From: Acidobacteriota bacterium
Lineage (GTDB): Bacteria; Acidobacteriota; Terriglobia; Acidiferrales; UBA7541
Reading direction: 5' to 3'
DNA: 5,045 bases
NCBI GenBank assembly: GCA_028876695.1
Contig: JAGWRH010000074.1
Coordinates: 1 to 5,045 of the forward strand
Below the pieces are notes generated by a model. It did no database searches. It had not been told where the DNA came from and was given only the letters and a program-made list of their open reading frames with translations. This document shows positions 1 to 5,045 of this stretch, one piece after another (the stretch's first letter is position 1; each line of letters opens with the position of its first letter). The position numbers and the translations under genes were made by a program.

Positions 1-4
1 GCGA

Positions 5-364
5 ATGAATGCGTGCTTCGTCGGTTCTGGAGTTGTAGTCAATCTGCTATCCTTGTTCCAGATGTTCCTCGATAACCTGATTCCCCGAAACCTGGTCCGC
101 CTGATCGCTGCCGTGGCCGGCATCGTCATCGGACTGCTCTCCATCGGCGTCCCGCTCAATTTCTATCTCAACCTTTTCTCGCATCCCGCGGCGCAGCCGT
201 CTCCAAACCAGCTCGGCTTCTGGGACGGCGTCAGCGGTTCCATGCTCGTCCTCATCTTTTTCGCTGTCTTCGGCTTCATCTCGCTCCTGCTCATCAAATT
301 CGCCTTCACCCGCCCCGGCTCGCCCGATGAGCATCCGGTCGACGACCACGCCACGCAGGAATAG
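5..364 (+). CDS. small hypothetical protein with two membrane segments
   Basis: I do not recognise the family. The 119-residue reading has two hydrophobic stretches, about residues 33-55 and 79-97. They are joined by a polar, Pro/Gln-containing loop, and an acidic tail follows (Asp108, Glu109, Asp113, Asp114). Arg28 and Arg32 precede the first segment, and Lys98 and Arg103 follow the second, so the positive-inside rule predicts a hairpin with both ends in the cytoplasm. Codons from about residue 20 onward strongly prefer C or G at the third position, like the large downstream gene, which supports real coding. The first 19 codons are less biased (GTT, GTA, CTA, TTG, GGA), so the true start may be the ATG at 62. 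No convincing Shine-Dalgarno sequence precedes either ATG. The frame is also open back to the window edge, so a start outside the window is possible. It is followed by 467 bp before the next large gene, so an operon with lhr is unlikely. Confidence 0.6.
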   Translation: MNACFVGSGVVVNLLSLFQMFLDNLIPRNLVRLIAAVAGIVIGLLSIGVPLNFYLNLFSHPAAQPSPNQLGFWDGVSGSMLVLIFFAVFGFISLLLIKFAFTRPGSPDEHPVDDHATQE

Positions 365-375
365 TCCAGGCACCC

Positions 376-393
376 GATCGTTCGCGAGCGATT
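376..393 (+). repeat. hairpin 12 nt after the first gene's stop codon
   Basis: ATCGTT (377-382) pairs with AGCGAT (387-392) around a CGCG loop, with one G-T wobble. A further G-T pair at 376/393 can be added. It sits where a terminator would be expected, but only three T residues follow, so it is a poor Rho-independent terminator. It could instead protect the 3' end or form half of a two-hairpin repeat with the stem at 404-421. Confidence 0.45.
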
Positions 394-403
394 TGAATGT
401 CGC

Positions 404-421
404 GTCGGGCTTTAGCCCGGC
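404..421 (+). repeat. GC-rich hairpin, possible REP-type palindrome
   Basis: GTCGGGC (404-410) pairs with GCCCGGC (415-421) around a TTTA loop. The stem is seven base pairs with one G-T wobble. There is no T run after it, so it does not look like an intrinsic terminator. Its size, GC-rich stem, short loop and position between genes resemble repetitive extragenic palindromes. That identification needs other copies in the genome, and only this one is visible here. Confidence 0.45.
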
Positions 422-575
422 AGCTTTGCCTTGGTGTTCGCCGCGTGCACTCGCATGGCCTGTCGTCGCTCGCAAAACTGCCTGAATTTCGCATCTCCTT
501 CCGTCCAATTCCCCCTCGTATCCAGCGTCCCTTCAGCAATTTACCCTGTACGCAAATCTGCGGGGCCTTGACGCG

Positions 576-581
576 TATGCT
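576..581 (+). promoter_or_regulatory. weak -10-like hexamer upstream of the 46-codon ORF
   Basis: TATGCT matches four of six positions of the sigma-70 -10 consensus. It would put a transcript start near 588, just before the hairpin at 595-617. No good -35 lies at normal spacing: the nearby TTGACG at 568-573 is only 2 nt away. This is a weak candidate. Confidence 0.18.
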
Positions 582-594
582 AGCGTGGAAGTAA

Positions 595-617
595 GACCCT
601 GCTGCCGTCAGCGGGTC
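595..617 (+). other. bulged stem-loop directly upstream of a Shine-Dalgarno
   Basis: GACCC (595-599) pairs with GGGTC (613-617), and GCTG (601-604) pairs with CAGC (609-612). This leaves one bulged T at 600 and a CCGT loop. Nine pairs, eight of them G-C or at the GC-rich core, make a stable RNA hairpin that ends 5 nt before AAGGAG. It could be a leader structure controlling translation of the small ORF at 634, or just a palindrome. I do not recognise it as a known riboswitch class. Confidence 0.4.
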
Positions 618-622
618 CGGGG

Positions 623-628
623 AAGGAG
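623..628 (+). promoter_or_regulatory. strong Shine-Dalgarno AAGGAG for the small ORF
   Basis: AAGGAG lies 5 nt before the ATG at 634. This is the best ribosome binding site in the window, and clearly better than anything in front of lhr. It is the main reason to take the 46-codon ORF seriously. Confidence 0.45.
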
Positions 629-633
629 CTGTC

Positions 634-774
634 ATGGCTGTCGAAGATTTGGCCCGCATTGCGTTGGCGGGTTCAGCGTTTCCGTCGCCGCGCGCCGCCA
701 TTTCTAATCGACACACCCGTACGATTAGAACACCGCGTAAGCCATTGAAAACACTCATCGGAGGTATGTTCTAA
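634..774 (+). CDS. possible 46-residue small protein or leader peptide
   Basis: This 46-codon ORF runs from ATG at 634 to TAA at 772-774. The N-terminal third is mildly acidic and hydrophobic (MAVEDLARIALAG). The rest is basic, with many Arg and Lys and no Asp or Glu (for example RTIRTPRKPLKT). There is no signal peptide, membrane segment or recognisable domain. Support comes from the well-spaced AAGGAG and the hairpin just upstream. Against it, codon third positions are mixed, and the last third is made of a repeated DNA element (TTCTAATCG in both orientations), so its protein sequence may just reflect repeat DNA. It ends 57 bp before lhr in the same frame, with stops at 772 and 823 between. 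It could be a real small protein, a leader peptide, or a chance frame in a structured non-coding region. Confidence 0.28.
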   Translation: MAVEDLARIALAGSAFPSPRAAISNRHTRTIRTPRKPLKTLIGGMF

Positions 775-782
775 TCGACACA
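702..782. repeat. three copies of TTCTAATCG, two direct and one inverted
   Basis: TTCTAATCG occurs at 702-710 and 769-777 on the + strand, and its reverse complement CGATTAGAA at 722-730. Copies one and three extend into a 14-bp direct repeat, TTCTAATCGACACA (702-715 and 769-782). Copies two and three form an 11-bp inverted repeat, CGATTAGAACA (722-732) with TGTTCTAATCG (767-777). The first two copies form a 9-bp stem with an 11-nt loop and centres 20 bp apart, about two helical turns. Such an arrangement suits either transcription-factor sites upstream of lhr or part of a dispersed intergenic repeat. Confidence 0.65.
745..775 (+). promoter_or_regulatory. candidate sigma-70-like promoter for lhr
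   Basis: TTGAAA (745-750) matches four of six -35 positions. TCTAAT (770-775) matches five of six -10 positions. The spacer is 19 bp, a little long. Transcription would start near 782, leaving a leader of about 50 nt before the lhr ATG. The -10 lies inside the third TTCTAATCG copy, so a protein binding that element could block it. Confidence 0.35.
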
Positions 783-792
783 GATCCGATCT
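782..792. promoter_or_regulatory. short palindrome at the predicted lhr transcript start
   Basis: AGATC and GATCT flank one central C, giving an 11-bp perfect dyad. It could be an operator half-site pair next to the candidate promoter. A palindrome this short can easily occur by chance. Confidence 0.2.
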
Positions 793-831
793 CCGCCGAC
801 AACGCAAATTCACGCCGAATTCTGACGAACG

Positions 832-3800
832 ATGCGCCAACCACATAAAAATCGGCCGGCGGCTCGCGCCAGTCGGCCAAACGGCGATCCGCTCGATTTA
901 TTCCATCCCGCCGTTCGCTCGTGGTTCGAATCGTCCTTCCCCGCCCCGACGAAGCCGCAGCTCCTCGGCTGGCCGGCCATCGCCCGCGGCGATTCCACTC
1001 TGATTCTCGCGCCTACGGGCACCGGCAAAACCCTCACGGCATTTCTCTGGTGCATCAATCGCCTGATGTTCGCGCCCGAACGATCGGACCCGCCCCACAA
1101 ACACAATCGCTGCCGCGTGCTCTACATATCTCCCATCAAGGCGCTGGCCGTCGATATCGACCGCAACCTTCGTGCCCCGCTGGCCGGAATCGCCGCAGCC
1201 GCGCGCAACCTCGGCGCAACCTTCCACGAACCATCCATCGCCGTGCGCACCGGCGACACGCCCGCCTCCGAGCGCGCCCGCTTTGTCCGCCATCCCTCCG
1301 ACATCCTCATCACCACGCCCGAATCTCTCTACCTGCTTCTCACTTCCAACGCCCGCGACCGCCTCGCCTCCATCGAAACCGTTGTCGTTGACGAAATCCA
1401 CGCGCTCGTTCCCACCAAGCGCGGATCGCATCTCGCTCTTTCGCTCGAACGACTCGAGAATTTCTGTGGACGCCGCCTCCAGCGCATCGGCCTTTCCGCC
1501 ACGCAGCGCCCGCTCGAAGAAGTCGCTCGCTACCTCGCCGGCGTCGAGCCACCGAAACGTTTCGGCCGCGAGGAAAAGCCGGCCGATCGCTCGGACCGCG
1601 CCCTCGCCGAATTTTCCGCCGAGCCGCTCGCCGAATTCGAATCCGCATCCGCCGTACCGGTCTATCGGCCCGTCACGATCGTTGACGCGACCGAGCCCAA
1701 GCGCCTCGACCTCCGCGTCGAGGTTCCCGTCAAGGACATGTCCCGCCTGGGCGATACCGAATCGCACGCCTCGCGCACTGATTCGCCGGAATTTGTACCC
1801 TCCTCCATCTGGAGTGCCATCCATCCCCGCTTGCTGAGCCTGATTCGCGCCCACCGCTCCACGCTGATTTTCGTCAACAACCGCCGCCTCGCCGAGCGCA
1901 TCTCCGGCGCCGTCAATGAACTCGCCGGCGAGACGCTCGTTCGCGCTCACCACGGCAGCGTAGCCGTGGGCCAGCGCAAGGAAATCGAGGATCTGCTGAA
2001 ATCCGGCAAGCTGCGCGCCCTGGTCGCCACGTCGTCTCTCGAACTCGGGATCGATATGGGCGCGATCGATCTCGTGGTCCAAATCGAATCTCCGCCCTCG
2101 GTCGCCAGCGGCATGCAGCGCGTCGGCCGCGCCGGCCATCGGGTCGGCGCCGTCAGCAACGCCACGATTTTCCCGAAATTCCGCGCCGATCTGCTTGCGT
2201 GCGCCGCCATCACCCGCGCGATGAACGCCGGGCAAATCGAATCCGTTCATTACCCGCGCAATCCGCTCGACGTGCTTGCCCAGCAAATCGTCGCCATGGT
2301 GGCGCTCGAACCTTGGGATGTTGACGATCTGTTCGCCGTAATCCGTCGCGCCGCCCCTTACGCCGCGCTCACCCGCCCCGTTTTCGAAGGCGTCCTCGAT
2401 ATGCTCTCCGGCCGCTATCCCTCCACCGATTTCGCCGAACTTCGCCCGCGGCTTACCTGGGACCGCCGCCGCAATCGCCTTGCCGCGCGCCAGGGCGCGC
2501 GCCGCGTCGCGGTGATCAACGGCGGCACGATTCCCGACCGAGGCCTCTATGGCGTGTTTCTCGCGGGCGCCGCGAAGCCAACCCGCGTCGGCGAACTCGA
2601 CGAGGAAATGGTCTTCGAAACCAAAGTCGGCGAAAAAATCGTTCTCGGAGCTTCCACCTGGCGCCTCGAAGAAGTGACCAACGATCGCGTGCTCGTCTCG
2701 CCCGCACCCGGCCGTTCCGGCAAAATGCCCTTCTGGCACGGGGAAGGCCCTGGACGGCCTGCCGAATTCGGCGCGCGCATCGGCCGCTTAGCGCGCGAGT
2801 TGCTTCGTCTTCCGCGCGCCGCGGCCTTCGCCAGGCTCGTTGAAGAACATCGCCTGGATTCCAGCGCCGCGGAAAATCTGTTGCGCTACCTCGAAGAGCA
2901 ATCCGCCGCCACGGGCCGCGTTCCGAGCGACGAAGACATCGTCATCGAAATCTGCCGCGACGAACTCGGCGACCGCCGCGTCTGCGTTTTGACGCCCTTC
3001 GGCAGCCGCGTCCATATCCCCTGGTGCATGGCCGTCGCCGCTCGCTTGCGCGATGAACGCGGTCTCGACGTCGAATCGATGTGGTCCGACGATGGCTTCG
3101 TGATCCGCATTCCCGATGGCGATGCGGCCATCGACCCAAAATGGTTTCTGCCGTCGCCCGCGGATTGCAAGAATCTGCTTCTGCGCCAGCTGGGCGCCAC
3201 TTCCCTTTTCGCCGCCAGGTTCCGCGAAGCCGCCGCGCGCGCGCTGCTTTTGCCGAAGCGCCGCCCCGGCATGCGCACGCCGCTCTGGCGCCAGCGCAAG
3301 CGCTCCACCGATCTGCTGGCCGTTGCTTCGCGCTTCGCCACTTTTCCGGTGCTGCTCGAGACCTACCGCGAATGTCTGCGCGACGTCTTCGATCTGCCCG
3401 CGCTCGCTGAGCTCCTCGCCAAAATCCAGCGTGGCGCCATTCGCGTCACCGCGCTGGAGTCCGATCGGCCCTCGCCTTTCGCCGCTTCCCTGCTGTTTTT
3501 CTATGTCGCGAACTACATTTACGATGGCGACGCGCCTCTCGCCGAGCGCCGCGCCCAGGCGCTGGCCATCGACCAGTCCTGTTTGCAGGAATTGCTCGGC
3601 GATACCGACCTTCGCGAATTGCTTGACGAGGCCGCCATCGCCGAAATCGAATCGCGGCTCCAGTGCCTCGATCCCGACTACCGCGCGCGCCATGCCGATG
3701 GCCTGCACGATCTGCTGCTTCGCCTCGGCGATCTATCGCGGCCCGAAATCGAGGCGCGCAGCGCCGGCGCGGAAATCGCGGCGCTGATGGACGAGCTTCT

Positions 3801-5045
3801 GCCGTCGCGCCGCGCCGTCGAATTACGCATCGCCGGCGAATCGCGATTCGTTCCGGTGGAATATGCCGCGCTCTATCGCGATGCCCTCGGCCTCGCTCTG
3901 CCCGGCGATATTCCGAACGAACTCCTCGCGTCCTCGCGCGATCCGCTGCATGAAATCCTGCGGCGCTACGCGAAAACGCATGGACCGTTCACCACCACCG
4001 AAGTGGCCCAGCGTTATGAACTGCCGATTGCCACAATCGAACCGGCGCTCCAATCCTTGAATTCCGCCGGGAAATTGCTGGAAGGAGAGTTTCGCCCGTC
4101 CGGTTTTCGTCGCGAATGGTGCGATCCCGATGTGCTGCAACAGATTCGCCGCAAGAGTCTGGCGCGCCTGCGGCGCGAAATTGAGCCGGTCGAGTCGCAT
4201 ACGCTGGCTCGCTTTCTGGCCCGCTGGCACGGCGTGGCCGCCCCGCGCGCTGGAATCGGCGCGCTGCTCGATACGATCGAATCGATCGAGGGCGCCGCTC
4301 TCCTCGCATCCGAAATCGAGCGCGAAATCTTGCCGGCGCGCGTCCGCGAATATCATCCCGCCGATCTCGACGCGCTGCTCGCTAGCGGCGATGTCATATG
4401 GAGAGGCGTTGAGCGCATCGGCGAGCGCGACGGCCGCGTCGCCCTTTACCACACGTCATCGCTCGCGCGCCTTTTCCCGCCGCGCGAGTTGCGTCCGGAC
4501 CGCTCGGCACCCTCGGAACGCGCGCAACGCGTCATCGAAGTTCTCGAGCAGCGCGGCGCCTCGTTCTTCGCCGAAATTCATCCGCTGTGCGGCGGTGGAT
4601 TTCCCGGCGAAACTCTCGGCGCGCTATGGGAGCTCGTCTGGTCGGGCTTTCTCACCAACGATTCTTTCGACGCGCTGCGCCACTGGATGCGCGCGACGGA
4701 TGTAAAGCGCGCGAGCCAGTCCGGCATGGCCGGCGTTTTGCCCGGCTCGCCGGAATATTTGCGCCGCGTGCGCTCACGCGAATCCGCGGGAGGGCCGGGG
4801 CAGGGCCGCTGGTCGCTCATCGAATCGCGTATTTCCTCTTTCCCGTCGGTCACCGAATGGAGCGCTCATCTGGCGCAGCAGTTGCTGCTGCGCCACGGGA
4901 TTGTGGTCCGCGAAACCGCGCTCGCTGAAGATATCCCCGGCGGCTACCAGACGATGTATCCCGCGCTGAAGCTGATGGAGGAAAGCGGCCGCGTTCGCCG
5001 CGGAATGTTTGTCGCCGCGCTCGGAGCGTCGCAATTCGCGATGCC
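832..5045 (+). CDS. lhr: Lhr-type DEAD/DEAH ATP-dependent helicase, 3' end outside window
   Basis: This is a large superfamily 2 helicase of the Lhr family. Known members are ATP-dependent 3'-5' translocases on single-stranded DNA that unwind duplexes, including RNA:DNA hybrids, and act in DNA repair in the cytoplasm. The frame is open for 1404 codons with no stop. RecA domain 1 shows PTKPQ (39-43), Walker A APTGTGKT (60-67), SPIKALAVDIDRNL (100-113), TTPESL (161-166), Walker B DEIH (187-190) and SAT (222-224). RecA domain 2 shows TLIFVNNRRLAER (344-356), RAHHGS (371-376), ATSSLELGID (399-408) and QRVGRAGH (429-436). The Lhr-Core winged-helix and beta-barrel part follows, with NPLDVLAQQIVAM (477-489), NGGTIPDRGLYGVFL (563-577), GELDEEMVFE (587-596) and a conserved-looking Trp610. 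It continues to about residue 900 (PSPFAASLLF, 880-889). From there to the edge is the Lhr C-terminal extension (EGEFRP 1084-1089, REWCD 1095-1099, IPGGY 1368-1372). Full Lhr proteins are about 1500 residues (E. coli 1538), so about 100-130 residues are missing. The ATG at 832 is the first start after an in-frame TGA at 823, and family similarity begins near residue 24. The Shine-Dalgarno sequence is poor. Confidence 0.96.
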   Translation, partial: MRQPHKNRPAARASRPNGDPLDLFHPAVRSWFESSFPAPTKPQLLGWPAIARGDSTLILAPTGTGKTLTAFLWCINRLMFAPERSDPPHKHNRCRVLYISPIKALAVDIDRNLRAPLAGIAAAARNLGATFHEPSIAVRTGDTPASERARFVRHPSDILITTPESLYLLLTSNARDRLASIETVVVDEIHALVPTKRGSHLALSLERLENFCGRRLQRIGLSATQRPLEEVARYLAGVEPPKRFGREEKPADRSDRALAEFSAEPLAEFESASAVPVYRPVTIVDATEPKRLDLRVEVPVKDMSRLGDTESHASRTDSPEFVPSSIWSAIHPRLLSLIRAHRSTLIFVNNRRLAERISGAVNELAGETLVRAHHGSVAVGQRKEIEDLLKSGKLRALVATSSLELGIDMGAIDLVVQIESPPSVASGMQRVGRAGHRVGAVSNATIFPKFRADLLACAAITRAMNAGQIESVHYPRNPLDVLAQQIVAMVALEPWDVDDLFAVIRRAAPYAALTRPVFEGVLDMLSGRYPSTDFAELRPRLTWDRRRNRLAARQGARRVAVINGGTIPDRGLYGVFLAGAAKPTRVGELDEEMVFETKVGEKIVLGASTWRLEEVTNDRVLVSPAPGRSGKMPFWHGEGPGRPAEFGARIGRLARELLRLPRAAAFARLVEEHRLDSSAAENLLRYLEEQSAATGRVPSDEDIVIEICRDELGDRRVCVLTPFGSRVHIPWCMAVAARLRDERGLDVESMWSDDGFVIRIPDGDAAIDPKWFLPSPADCKNLLLRQLGATSLFAARFREAAARALLLPKRRPGMRTPLWRQRKRSTDLLAVASRFATFPVLLETYRECLRDVFDLPALAELLAKIQRGAIRVTALESDRPSPFAASLLFFYVANYIYDGDAPLAERRAQALAIDQSCLQELLGDTDLRELLDEAAIAEIESRLQCLDPDYRARHADGLHDLLLRLGDLSRPEIEARSAGAEIAALMDELLPSRRAVELRIAGESRFVPVEYAALYRDALGLALPGDIPNELLASSRDPLHEILRRYAKTHGPFTTTEVAQRYELPIATIEPALQSLNSAGKLLEGEFRPSGFRREWCDPDVLQQIRRKSLARLRREIEPVESHTLARFLARWHGVAAPRAGIGALLDTIESIEGAALLASEIEREILPARVREYHPADLDALLASGDVIWRGVERIGERDGRVALYHTSSLARLFPPRELRPDRSAPSERAQRVIEVLEQRGASFFAEIHPLCGGGFPGETLGALWELVWSGFLTNDSFDALRHWMRATDVKRASQSGMAGVLPGSPEYLRRVRSRESAGGPGQGRWSLIESRISSFPSVTEWSAHLAQQLLLRHGIVVRETALAEDIPGGYQTMYPALKLMEESGRVRRGMFVAALGASQFAM

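Larger units (their letters stand above)
365..633. other. intergenic region with hairpins and a pyrimidine-rich tract
   Basis: I see no convincing protein gene here. A 65-codon + frame (397-594) starts inside a hairpin, has no ribosome binding site and lacks the third-position GC preference of the neighbouring genes. The region holds two close hairpins after the first gene and a + strand tract rich in C and T (about 481-546). A third hairpin lies directly before a strong Shine-Dalgarno sequence. The octamer CTCCTTCC at 495-502 is exactly complementary to GGAAGGAG at 621-628. Confidence 0.6.

Noticed and set aside
376..421. Rho-independent terminator for the first gene
   Set aside because: The stems are plausible, but neither is followed by a run of T residues on the + strand, so I call them hairpins instead of terminators.
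47..508. A 153-codon open frame on the - strand
   Set aside because: It overlaps the better supported membrane-protein gene and crosses both hairpins. The composition is highly charged and low complexity, with no domain.
397..594. A 65-codon + strand ORF after the membrane-protein gene
   Set aside because: It starts right at a GC-rich hairpin, lacks a Shine-Dalgarno sequence and has mixed third codon positions.
306..758. A 150-codon open frame on the - strand through the intergenic region
   Set aside because: It runs through hairpins and repeats, has no recognisable domain and shows no codon preference like the real genes. A small chance remains, but there is no positive support.
760..774. 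GGAGGT followed immediately by ATG
   Set aside because: The spacing is zero and the frame is stopped after two codons, so it is not a translation start.
1172..1837. A 221-codon + strand frame, and similar ones at 3116-3787 and 4130-4705
   Set aside because: These are shifted-frame shadows of lhr. Their proteins are Ser/Pro/Arg-rich low-complexity sequences, as expected from reading GC-rich codons out of frame.
898..2739. A 613-codon open frame on the - strand
   Set aside because: It lies entirely opposite lhr, whose + strand frame carries all helicase motifs. Long antisense frames are expected opposite GC-rich coding sequence. Its protein is low-complexity Gly/Ala/Glu/Arg with no recognisable domain.
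2788..3708. A 306-codon open frame on the - strand
   Set aside because: It is the antisense shadow of the lhr middle part. The composition is Gly/Ala/Arg-rich with no domain and no independent start signal.
3823..4452. A 209-codon open frame on the - strand
   Set aside because: It is the antisense shadow of the lhr C-terminal extension, whose sense frame shows family motifs.

Overview
The window comes from a GC-rich bacterium. Codon third positions are dominated by G and C, and the genes are almost all on the + strand. The protein types and the GC-rich hairpin repeat after the first gene would fit a soil Acidobacteriota-type genome. That placement is a low-confidence impression, because nothing here is a phylogenetic marker.

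Layout. (1) Positions 5-364 encode a small protein with two predicted membrane segments. It may begin before the window or at an internal start. (2) Positions 365-831 form a long intergenic region rich in structure. It holds two hairpins just after the first gene (376-393 and 404-421), then a pyrimidine-rich tract, then a bulged hairpin (595-617). The hairpin is followed by a strong Shine-Dalgarno sequence (623-628) and a possible 46-codon ORF (634-774). Overlapping the end of that ORF are three copies of a 9-bp element (TTCTAATCG; one copy inverted) at 702-710, 722-730 and 769-777. A candidate promoter for the next gene overlaps the third copy. (3) From 832 to the window edge (5045) one uninterrupted frame encodes 1404 residues of a full-length-type Lhr superfamily 2 helicase. 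It has the complete Lhr-Core and most of the C-terminal extension, but the 3' end lies outside the window.

The dominant gene is lhr, a DNA-repair-associated ATP-dependent 3'-5' translocase/helicase. All helicase motifs look intact, so this is an ordinary working member of a known family and not a new system. The less explained part is the roughly 470-bp region upstream of it. The repeated TTCTAATCG element, the hairpin/Shine-Dalgarno/small-ORF arrangement, and an 8-nt stretch exactly complementary to that Shine-Dalgarno sequence could be regulatory DNA or RNA, or could belong to a dispersed intergenic repeat. Sequence alone cannot separate these. No tRNA, rRNA, CRISPR array, transposase gene or attachment site was seen.
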